A stretch of DNA of 64,000 bases from Paenibacillus senegalimassiliensis (GTDB lineage: Bacteria; Bacillota; Bacilli; Paenibacillales; Paenibacillaceae), in the NCBI RefSeq assembly GCF_001486585.1, contig NZ_LN909036.1, positions 19,940-83,939 on the forward strand, written 5' to 3'. Below, in pieces: positions 58,130 to 64,000 of this stretch. The number at the start of each line of letters is the position of its first letter. The stretch's first letter is position 1. The translations under genes were made by a program, and so were the position numbers. Below the pieces are notes generated by a model that was not told where the DNA came from, ran no database searches, and saw nothing but the letters and a program-made list of their open reading frames with translations.

Positions 58130-58153
58130 GAGTACACGAGGAGGTGAAGATGG

Positions 58154-58390
58154 ATGGGACAACCAAATAAAACACCAAGATATCGATTTAAAGAACTCAG
58201 GAAACAGAAAGGCACACAAAAGAAAGTGGCTCAAGAGCTGGGAATAACTGAAACTCATCTGCGCGAACTTGAAAGCGGCAGGTCTGTGCCGGGAACTAAG
58301 TTATTTTTAAAAATCGAATATTATCTCGAAGCGCCAAGCGAAGAAATATTCCCTGATCTACACAATCCCTCTTTTTACCTACACTCATAA
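58154..58390 (+). CDS. XRE-family regulator (Cro-like)
   Basis: 78-aa single-domain HTH protein (YRFKELRKQKGTQKKVAQELGITETHLRELESGRSVPG). AGGAGGTGA is 9 bases before ATG 58154; the ATG at 58150 in another frame ends after six codons. It is the first gene of the rightward prophage operon; the role as Cro or early activator is inferred from position. Confidence 0.85.
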   Translation: MGQPNKTPRYRFKELRKQKGTQKKVAQELGITETHLRELESGRSVPGTKLFLKIEYYLEAPSEEIFPDLHNPSFYLHS

Positions 58391-58407
58391 CTCAAATTAA
58401 ATTTGAA
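58391..58407. promoter_or_regulatory. Prophage operator copy 3
   Basis: CTCAAATTAAATTTGAA, one mismatch from the perfect copy, right after the Cro-like stop codon. Confidence 0.6.
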
Positions 58408-58485
58408 CTCAACAATAAGTAGTATATACCACAATTTATATTTTAGCAAGTTTGATTTGTGGTTTTGTTTAATTATGCCCTCATA

Positions 58486-58500
58486 TCAAATTAAATTTAA
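58486..58500. promoter_or_regulatory. Prophage operator copy 4
   Basis: TCAAATTAAATTTAA, followed by a further AAATTA; it precedes the small gene at 58528 and may control a second early promoter. Confidence 0.55.
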
Positions 58501-58527
58501 GTTAAATTAGCGAGCGAGGTGAATGCT

Positions 58528-58680
58528 GTGAGCGCTCAGATTAGTGCAACCGTAAAAGAAGTGATGCATCCGGAGCCACAAAAACTAATTAATTTATGGT
58601 CAAAATTAGTTTTAAAAGAGATATTGCAGCGAGAACAAGGGGAACGGAGCTATCGGCCAGAGGAGGCGACCGGGAAATGA
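58528..58680 (+). CDS. Small prophage protein, unknown
   Basis: 50-aa frame (MSAQISATVKEVMHPEPQKL..) starting at GTG 58528 after GAGGTGA. The stop overlaps the ATG of the next gene (ATGA), the tight packing expected of a real early phage gene. It carries the ribosome binding site AGGAGG of the next gene near its end. No family recognised; mostly helical and charged. Confidence 0.6.
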   Translation: MSAQISATVKEVMHPEPQKLINLWSKLVLKEILQREQGERSYRPEEATGK

Positions 58681-58928
58681 ATCGATGGAAAGAAGGGCTT
58701 CAATGGATAGTTATAGCTCTATTGCTGGCCGGAGCAATTCTTAACATGAAGATTTCTCTAGAAAGAAAGGAAATTAATCATCGTTACGATCAAGCGGTCA
58801 AGCAATACGAATCAGAAGCAAATGAACTCATTCTTTTAAATGAAGACATCGGACGACTGGTGGATCATTTAAACACCCTGGGAGACGGTCCCAGAAAACC
58901 GCAGGATAAAGGAGGAAATACCCCATGA
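58677..58928 (+). CDS. Small prophage membrane protein
   Basis: 83-aa protein with one transmembrane helix (about 9-27, WIVIALLLAGAILNMKI) followed by a coiled-coil-like charged stretch (LERKEINHRYDQAVKQYESEANEL). ATG 58677 follows AGGAGG and overlaps the previous stop; the frame upstream of it (from 58596) is not supported. Next gene overlaps by 4 bp. Function unknown. Confidence 0.75.
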   Translation: MNRWKEGLQWIVIALLLAGAILNMKISLERKEINHRYDQAVKQYESEANELILLNEDIGRLVDHLNTLGDGPRKPQDKGGNTP

Positions 58929-59443
58929 AACAATGGACAACCATCATGACATTTAAAGGATATGACATTCGAATCTTAGATGGAGCAGAAGCGGGCGACA
59001 TCCAGGGATACATGATTGATCCACCGCTGGCTCCCTCCAAGACATATCCGACCATCGATGCTGCTGTAAAGGATATTGAGAAGTCGGAGCAGAAGCCCGA
59101 AATATCACCGGAGAAACTCGATTGGATGAAAGAGGTAGGCATCAAGGAGTTTGATAAACCTATGAAGTTCTATGCGCCGCGTAATCATCATCTATGTTCA
59201 GAGGAGTATATGGCAAATACCCCGCTTGAGAAGATCAAGGCAGGGTATGAGAGTACGTTGCCTGTTGAAGATGATTTGCTGAATAAAGTCCATGAAACAA
59301 TTGGAATTCTTTTGGACTGGATTCAGAGTAAAGCAAATGCGGCTTCCATTGCTGATACAGCAGCGCTCCCGGAAGTAATCAAAGGAACAGCTGAACTGAT
59401 CGAAGCAGCGAAGATTAATGTTCTTCTCTCAAAGCGGAATTAA
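58925..59443 (+). CDS. Prophage hypothetical protein
   Basis: 172-aa soluble protein, coupled to the previous gene (ATGA overlap) with AAAGGAGG upstream. An N-terminal beta-rich part (TTIMTFKGYDIRILDGAEAG.., about 1-55) is followed by a charged linker and a helical C-terminal part. No family recognised. Its last 29 bp overlap a small gene on the opposite strand. Confidence 0.75.
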   Translation: MKQWTTIMTFKGYDIRILDGAEAGDIQGYMIDPPLAPSKTYPTIDAAVKDIEKSEQKPEISPEKLDWMKEVGIKEFDKPMKFYAPRNHHLCSEEYMANTPLEKIKAGYESTLPVEDDLLNKVHETIGILLDWIQSKANAASIADTAALPEVIKGTAELIEAAKINVLLSKRN

Positions 59444-59591
59444 TAGTCTCATAGATTTTTAAATAAGCTTTAGCAATTTGTTCAGCAAGAGAATCATTTT
59501 TCTCCTGACCAATCGTTCCAACTTCTGCAATTAGTGAATGTGATATTGCAATAGTCAATTCGAGAGCTATCTCTTTATTGGTCTTTGACAC
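59415..59591 (-). CDS. Small antisense-oriented prophage protein
   Basis: 58-aa frame on the minus strand, against the direction of its neighbours. GTG start preceded by AAAGGAGGATGA, one of the strongest ribosome binding sites in the element. Protein reads MSKTNKEIALELTIAIS.. and is predicted all-helical. No family recognised. It occupies the 220-bp gap between two rightward genes and overlaps the 3' end of the first. Confidence 0.65.
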   Translation of the reverse strand: MSKTNKEIALELTIAISHSLIAEVGTIGQEKNDSLAEQIAKAYLKIYETINSALREEH

Positions 59592-59678
59592 GAGTCATCC
59601 TCCTTTCGTGATAATGAGGATCTGGACAATTCCATTATTCGACAGGAGGGAGGGAATTCCTACTTGAAAGGAGAGATT

Positions 59679-59981
59679 ATGTTGTTACCAGATGAACTCA
59701 AGAAAGACCGATATTGGAGCGGGGCACTGCACATCTTCGCAAATCATTCTAAATTGAAGTTATACATCAATCAATTTATCGATTTTGAAGAATTGTCCCT
59801 TGATGTGGATGGATTCGAACGGATATCACGTTCCTGGAGTCCAGCAGATAAGTTCATGCTTCGTCTGGCATTACATTTATTCAATGGTCAAAGCGCTATA
59901 GACCTTTCGCTCATGGATCGGCTTGATAGTAACAATAAGAAGCTTGCGTTCAAAGCGATACAGTTAAGGTTTGCAGGATGA
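59679..59981 (+). CDS. Prophage protein, possibly DUF6075-like
   Basis: 100-aa protein. The middle segment YINQFIDFEELSLDVDGFERISRSWSPADKFMLRLALHLFNG resembles, from memory, a small Firmicute phage family (DUF6075); this needs a search. ATG 59679 follows AAAGGAG; the TTG at 59664 lies before that site. Next small gene overlaps its stop. Confidence 0.65.
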   Translation: MLLPDELKKDRYWSGALHIFANHSKLKLYINQFIDFEELSLDVDGFERISRSWSPADKFMLRLALHLFNGQSAIDLSLMDRLDSNNKKLAFKAIQLRFAG

Positions 59982-60115
59982 TTACTCGGGGCAAGGATTG
60001 GATGTCGTTGACCAGGGAAGAGCGGGAGCAGGAATTGAAGGCCGCGAGGTTTCGCACACAAATGAAGTGGCTGCGGATCAATGTCTGCGGAGAAAGAAAA
60101 CAATCCTCCGGTTAA
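59978..60115 (+). CDS. Small basic prophage protein
   Basis: 45-aa frame overlapping the previous stop (ATGA). MITRGKDWMSLTREEREQEL.. then a basic helical stretch (KAARFRTQMKWLRI). Only the coupling to the previous gene supports it. Confidence 0.45.
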   Translation: MITRGKDWMSLTREEREQELKAARFRTQMKWLRINVCGERKQSSG

Positions 60116-60287
60116 GGCCCGGAAGATTGTAAGGAGCACTACAAAATTTTCACCATTATTATATCACAACCTATGATTTTACGTAAATGTGAAGCAGATT
60201 AAGCCTTACGGATGTCCGTTGGACACAGTTAGGACATATTAGCTACATCTGAATCATGTCCAGAATAGAGGGCGGTGAATCAAGAAA
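60116..60287. other. Intergenic stretch with GGACA/TGTCC motifs
   Basis: No gene seen. TGTCC-N3-GGACA (60213-60225), GGACA (60232-60236) and TGTCC (60257-60261) cluster before the replication-type gene. Could be operator half-sites or part of an origin; unproven. Confidence 0.35.
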
Positions 60288-61313
60288 ATGGCGTGGATAG
60301 AAAGCCATCAAGGAACGGATAGGCATCCAAAAACGCGTAAATTTTGCAGGAAATTGGGTGTGTCGGTGCCGACAGCGGTGGGTCACTTGCATATGTTTTG
60401 GTGGTGGGCGATGGAATTTGCTCAGGATGGAGATGTATCCAAATTTGAAGCAGAGGACATTGCCGATGCCATGGAATATGACGGTGATCCAGATGTGCTA
60501 ATGGATGCTTTGATATATGCCGGATACATCGATCAAACCGCATCAGGACGCGTAATACACGATTGGTATGACTACGCGGGAAAGCTCATTGAGCGGAGGA
60601 AAAGCGATGCTTTGAGAAAGGCGAATTCCAGAAGAAAGCCAGCGGAGGTAGTGAGGGATTCCGAAGACGTTCCGAAAGATGTCCAGCGGACAGAGGACGG
60701 ACACGACGCGGAGTCCATATGTAACCCTAACCCTAACCTAAACCATAACCAAGAAGATATAAAAGATTCTTGTCCCGAATCGCCTCCGGCTGATCAGGAC
60801 GCATACCCTTCTCCTGCACTTCAATTTTCTGAACCTGGTAAAAAGCAAGGGAGGAAGAAGCCGGAATATGCACCAGATAGTCAGTATTACAAAATGGCGG
60901 TGTATTTCAAGGGCCGGGTTGATGCAATGGCTGCTGATGAAGGGCTTACTCATTTAACAGATCGGACAAACCTCCAGACCTGGGCAGATGATTTTCGAAA
61001 GCTCGTGGAGCTGGACAAGCAATCGGACACCGAACTTATCAAATCGGTTATGGATTGGGTCGTCAAGGATGGATTCTGGAAGAGCAACGTTTTGAGCGCG
61101 GAAGCATTTCGTAGGCAGTTCCCAAAGCTGGTCTTAGCCATGAAGAAGCCTGCTAGGAATACTTACGTACCGAAGAACCAGAAGCGGGAGATACCAATTG
61201 TGCCAAGTGATACCGAAGCGGAAGTTACCGAAGCGGAATTTGCAGAACTCGTAAGACAGGCGGAGGAACGGAAGAGGAGGAAGGGCCTGAGTGGACAACC
61301 TGTGGCTCAATAA
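60288..61313 (+). CDS. Phage replication (replisome organiser-like) protein
   Basis: 341-aa protein. The N-terminal about 100 residues (WIESHQGTDRHPKTRKFCRKLGV..ALIYAGYID) form a winged-helix unit like those of phage replisome organisers. A low-complexity hinge includes CNPNPNLNHNQED, encoded by telomere-like CCTAAC repeats (60723-60747). The C-terminal part (about 200-285; WADDFRKLVELDKQSDTELIKSVMDWV) matches the pattern of phage O/DnaD-like initiators. Likely recruits helicase to the element's origin; the assignment is from pattern, not search. Tail rich in Glu/Arg. Confidence 0.7.
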   Translation: MAWIESHQGTDRHPKTRKFCRKLGVSVPTAVGHLHMFWWWAMEFAQDGDVSKFEAEDIADAMEYDGDPDVLMDALIYAGYIDQTASGRVIHDWYDYAGKLIERRKSDALRKANSRRKPAEVVRDSEDVPKDVQRTEDGHDAESICNPNPNLNHNQEDIKDSCPESPPADQDAYPSPALQFSEPGKKQGRKKPEYAPDSQYYKMAVYFKGRVDAMAADEGLTHLTDRTNLQTWADDFRKLVELDKQSDTELIKSVMDWVVKDGFWKSNVLSAEAFRRQFPKLVLAMKKPARNTYVPKNQKREIPIVPSDTEAEVTEAEFAELVRQAEERKRRKGLSGQPVAQ

Positions 61314-61650
61314 GTATCAGGCAGAGAGGTCCGGGAAGCCGTGCCTGCTGCCCAGGCAGATACAGACGGATCATGGATGGGTGTGGGAGGGGAAATGGAC
61401 CGGAGGACCTGAGCCCGTATGCGATATCTTGCTTACCTTTACCAGATGCCGAGTGCTTGGTTGCCCCGTTGGACCCAGGGAAGCTCCTGCCGCTTATCTC
61501 TACAAGCAATCTGAGCCAACGCAATTCAGGTATATCCCATTTTGGGCGAGATTCATTGAGCAGATCAACTTAAGTCAAGCAACCGAACTGGAGAAGGCCG
61601 TGTTAGCTCGTCGTCGAGGCGACGGAGTTAGGCCGATAGGGGGGCGGTGA
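61291..61650 (+). CDS. Prophage hypothetical protein
   Basis: 119-aa frame with GTG start, overlapping the replication gene by 23 bp; GAGGAGGAAGG serves as ribosome binding site. Contains CDILLTFTRCRVLGCPVG and a basic C-terminus (ARRRGDGVRPIGGR). No family recognised. Confidence 0.65.
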   Translation: MDNLWLNKYQAERSGKPCLLPRQIQTDHGWVWEGKWTGGPEPVCDILLTFTRCRVLGCPVGPREAPAAYLYKQSEPTQFRYIPFWARFIEQINLSQATELEKAVLARRRGDGVRPIGGR

Positions 61651-61654
61651 AGCG

Positions 61655-61912
61655 ATGGTTATTCATCCGAAGGCCTTAAGCATGATTGAGGGGGCGTTAG
61701 AACCCGTGATTCGTTCGGGCAGAGACATTAACAAACTTCGCTTGTATGTATTCCCGGATTCTCCACTAGCCGAACTATCAAGCATCCATACCAGGTTTGG
61801 GGATTTGAAGGTTAAGCAAGATGATTACAGTCGAAAAGGCATTGCTTATATCTTGGAGGACCCGGGACGGAAGGGGAGAGGATTTTATTGGGTATCGCGA
61901 GCGACAGGCTAA
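61655..61912 (+). CDS. Small prophage hypothetical protein
   Basis: 85-aa frame 4 bp after the previous stop, ATG preceded by GGGGGCGGTGAAGCG. Mixed alpha/beta pattern; no family recognised. Overlaps the next gene by 25 bp. Confidence 0.6.
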   Translation: MVIHPKALSMIEGALEPVIRSGRDINKLRLYVFPDSPLAELSSIHTRFGDLKVKQDDYSRKGIAYILEDPGRKGRGFYWVSRATG

Positions 61913-62361
61913 TCATAACCGTCATTAGCAGATTCAATCTCTTTCGTCAGCCTCACAAAATAGGCGATGTGATAGAGGTGCAGGGAGAGCCGCTGCTAAT
62001 TCTAGGCATTGAGAACTTTTTTATCCGCCACAATCGAATTGACGTGAATTACACGTGCCAGCGGCTGACCAGCCTGGATTACGTCAGCAAGGCTAAGGCT
62101 TATAAGCAAACGAGTGAAATCGAACTGGTGGTTAATTTACCACATGCCAAGTGGGATAAAGTAGACGGGATAAGACCCGGAACGATTCAATACGTCCAAG
62201 GCGAGTGTTATAAAATAACCGAATTTTCCGGATTGTCGCTGAAAGGGACTGACTTGCATATTGACCTTATTGCTAGGCCGATTTATCCAGTAGATCGCAA
62301 GGAAGCGCGGGCGAAGTTGTTTGACGAACGCCGGAAGAAGCTTCAGTTAGAAATTTTGTAA
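61888..62361 (+). CDS. Prophage hypothetical protein
   Basis: 157-aa frame with TTG start after GGAAGGGGAGAGG. Beta-rich (RLIITVISRFNLF.., IGDVIEVQGEPLLILGIENFF). No family recognised; possibly a nucleic-acid or structural adaptor. The long overlap with the previous gene leaves the exact start uncertain. Confidence 0.6.
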   Translation: MGIASDRLIITVISRFNLFRQPHKIGDVIEVQGEPLLILGIENFFIRHNRIDVNYTCQRLTSLDYVSKAKAYKQTSEIELVVNLPHAKWDKVDGIRPGTIQYVQGECYKITEFSGLSLKGTDLHIDLIARPIYPVDRKEARAKLFDERRKKLQLEIL

Positions 62362-62374
62362 AGGGGATAAAAAT

Positions 62375-62935
62375 ATGAGTTATGAACCTGAACGGGAAAT
62401 CAGAAGTATCCTGCACGACAAAACGGTAGTTGTATTTAACACCGGCGACAGAGTTATCTTCCAGGCTTCACGAACGGGAACGATGCCACTGACGGTAGAC
62501 CCCGAAGAGATTGTCGACGATTTAATTATTACCCTTGAGCAGCGGGACATCGAGATAGCGTCCCTTCGCTCCGAATTGATAGAGTCTCGGGACACGGCGG
62601 CTCGTTACATCTGCCAGTATCAAGGAGAAGAGAATAGGTTTCAGCGGCAAAACGCGGAGTTAGGCAGGCTGCAGAAGCAGATCGAGGCCGCAAGCGGGGA
62701 AAAAGCAGACGAACCGACGGAGAAATATTGGATTGGCGCAGCCAGCCAAGAACGCGCCAAAGAAATAGCCCGTAATCACTCGTTGGAAAAGAATCAATGG
62801 AGCAGGGCTCACGCTGGAAAGCCTAACAGTCTGAAAGATGGGATCAGGGTATCAGATCGGAAATATCTCATTGGAGACTTTGCCGAGTGGGAACTTCGCA
62901 TCCTCACGGCCCACTTAGGCGGTGAGAAGCAATGA
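62375..62935 (+). CDS. Prophage coiled-coil protein
   Basis: 186-aa frame, RBS AAAGGGGA. N-terminal beta region, then a coiled coil (about 50-115; LITLEQRDIEIASLRSELIE.., QNAELGRLQKQIEAA), then a basic segment. No family recognised. Stop overlaps the next ATG (ATGA). Confidence 0.65.
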   Translation: MSYEPEREIRSILHDKTVVVFNTGDRVIFQASRTGTMPLTVDPEEIVDDLIITLEQRDIEIASLRSELIESRDTAARYICQYQGEENRFQRQNAELGRLQKQIEAASGEKADEPTEKYWIGAASQERAKEIARNHSLEKNQWSRAHAGKPNSLKDGIRVSDRKYLIGDFAEWELRILTAHLGGEKQ

Positions 62936-63264
62936 GTAAATGGATTGGAAAGCCATCGCCCAAGAGCATGCATACGGGTGCCGGGTGGTTTGCAGAGCTT
63001 GACCGAGCTTACACCGACGGAGAATATGCTGTTATGTCTAGGGTGGTAGAGACGGAGTGGGGCCAAGTAGTCCACGCCTGCATACGAAACGCGGAAAATA
63101 CGGATATACCGTGGGCAGAGAAACAGAGAATCAAGAATGAGCTACTTGGCGAAGAACGGATTGCCCTAGAGGTATTCCCGAAGAATTCGGAGTTAGTAGA
63201 TCAAGCGAATATGTATCACCTGTGGGTGCTGCCCGCGGGAATGAAGTTGCCGTTCGGGATTTGA
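62932..63264 (+). CDS. DUF7694-like prophage protein
   Basis: 110-aa protein. The C-terminal block IPWAEKQRIKNELLGEERIALEVFPKNSELVDQANMYHLWVLP is a pattern frequent in Firmicute prophages (DUF7694 as I recall it); function unknown. Coupled to the previous gene through ATGA. Confidence 0.72.
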   Translation: MSKWIGKPSPKSMHTGAGWFAELDRAYTDGEYAVMSRVVETEWGQVVHACIRNAENTDIPWAEKQRIKNELLGEERIALEVFPKNSELVDQANMYHLWVLPAGMKLPFGI

Positions 63265-63307
63265 TGCAGTAAAGACCCAAAAAAAATAATAGAAATGAGG
63301 AATTAAC

Positions 63308-63985
63308 ATGGACTTGAATTTAATGGTGAACAACACTTTATCAGCACTGAAAGATGAAGGTTATGTCGAAAATATTGTAAGAAAAAAATTAGAGAGAACA
63401 ATTGATGAGGTTATCGAAGATACGCTAAGAAGTTACAGCGATTTCGGAAAAGCCTTGAAGCAGCAAGTCCAGGAACAAATGCAATTCAATTTAGATAGAT
63501 TGGACATCCCTTCATACAATCAAGTGATTTTGAATGTCATAAAAGGCGAACTGGAAAGATCAGTTCATGAAGAAGGGGCGAAGCGAATTCAAGAAAGCAT
63601 TCAGGAAGTGTTGGGAACGTCAAAAGAAGAGTATAAATTGTCCGAACTGATTGAAGAAATTGTTGAGCAAGACTGCGAACTGAACGAATTGGATTATGAA
63701 GACTACAAAGAAATCACCGTAATCATTGAAGACAAATACAGTTCTAAGTACGTCTACATTGACCCCGAGGAAGATAAATCATGGCATCGATGCAAATATC
63801 AAATCGTTCTTGATGAAGATGCAACTGTCCGCAGAGCAGAAATTGGTGACAAAAGCTTTGACAACAAAGTGATTATGGGCGGTTTGTATGGTGCGGATGC
63901 AACAATATTCAAAATGTGGACTCGTAAAGCCAAATTGATTATCGATGATTACGAAACGAGTTTCACCAATCCAGAGTATTCTTGA
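63308..63985 (+). CDS. Prophage hypothetical protein
   Basis: 225-aa acidic protein starting after AATGAGGAATTAAC. The first about 110 residues are helical and Glu/Lys/Gln-rich (VRKKLERTIDEVIEDTLRSYS..), the rest mixed with many acidic and aromatic residues. No catalytic motif recognised. It ends 15 bp before the window edge and is complete. Confidence 0.7.
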   Translation: MDLNLMVNNTLSALKDEGYVENIVRKKLERTIDEVIEDTLRSYSDFGKALKQQVQEQMQFNLDRLDIPSYNQVILNVIKGELERSVHEEGAKRIQESIQEVLGTSKEEYKLSELIEEIVEQDCELNELDYEDYKEITVIIEDKYSSKYVYIDPEEDKSWHRCKYQIVLDEDATVRRAEIGDKSFDNKVIMGGLYGADATIFKMWTRKAKLIIDDYETSFTNPEYS

Positions 63986-64000
63986 TGCGCATTCGACCCA

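Larger units (their letters stand above)
56171..64000. mobile_element. Prophage-like element integrated at ssrA
   Basis: From the ssrA 3' end to beyond the window: serine integrase, divergent CI/Cro-like regulators, and a rightward early operon of small overlapping genes with a replication-type gene. No capsid, tail or lysis genes are in view, so a phage is probable but an integrative plasmid or ICE is not excluded. The right attachment site is outside the window, so the left boundary (placed at the end of ssrA) is approximate. Confidence 0.8.

Noticed and set aside
60721..60750. Telomere-like CCTAAC hexamer repeats
   Set aside because: In frame inside the replication-type gene, encoding an Asn/Pro hinge; no eukaryotic or linear-end context.

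Overview
The window is a Gram-positive (Firmicutes, Paenibacillus-like) chromosome segment of moderate GC. The evidence is the conserved blocks rapZ-yvcK-whiA-HPr, cggR-gap-pgk-tpiA-gpmI-eno and secG-rnr, together with smpB/ssrA, strong AGGAGG ribosome binding sites, and frequent TTG/GTG starts. The species assignment is inferred from gene order and repeat families, not from a search.

Layout. 1-1.1 kb: trxB. 1.1-9.4 kb: two back-to-back minus-strand cassettes, each a two-component system plus an ABC-2 exporter. The first is NarL/LuxR-type and ordered like B. subtilis yvfRSTU; the second is OmpR-type with a LanFEG-like transporter having two permeases. 9.5-12 kb: a DUF438/hemerythrin/PAS protein behind a perfect Fnr-type box, then ROK glucokinase. 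12.3-15.5 kb: rapZ, yvcK, whiA and an HPr-family gene. 15.7-21.4 kb: a SIMPL protein, the potABCD polyamine importer behind a promoter plus intrinsic terminator, and a DUF4163/DUF3298 protein. 21.5-26.7 kb: uxaC with a LacI regulator, adenine deaminase, and clpP behind a CtsR-type promoter. 27-34.8 kb: tRNA-Arg(CCG) and the CggR-controlled lower glycolysis genes. 34.9-40.1 kb: a chemoreceptor, secG and rnr.

Between rnr and smpB, which are often close neighbours in Firmicutes, lie about 13.5 kb of accessory DNA. It holds a decayed IS3-family transposase, an AT-rich island with a secreted protein and a small membrane protein (bacteriocin/immunity-like layout, function unproven), an ECF transporter operon with a PHP hydrolase and a divergent RpiR regulator, an NCS2 permease/cysteine hydrolase/GntR group, an MFS exporter and a DUF421 protein. 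smpB and a DUF2167 protein follow.

At 55.8-56.2 kb is ssrA (tmRNA). A prophage-like element enters its 3' end and runs off the window. It has a large serine recombinase whose last about 28 codons are antisense to tmRNA, divergent CI/Cro-like regulators with four copies of an AT-rich palindromic operator, a replication-type gene and a tightly packed early operon of mostly unknown small genes.

A dispersed element of about 170 bp with 13-bp inverted ends occurs twice in full (pgk-tpiA; upstream of ssrA) and once as an ends-only miniature in the clpP leader. Start codons were chosen from ribosome binding site spacing and family N-termini; several differ from the longest open frame.
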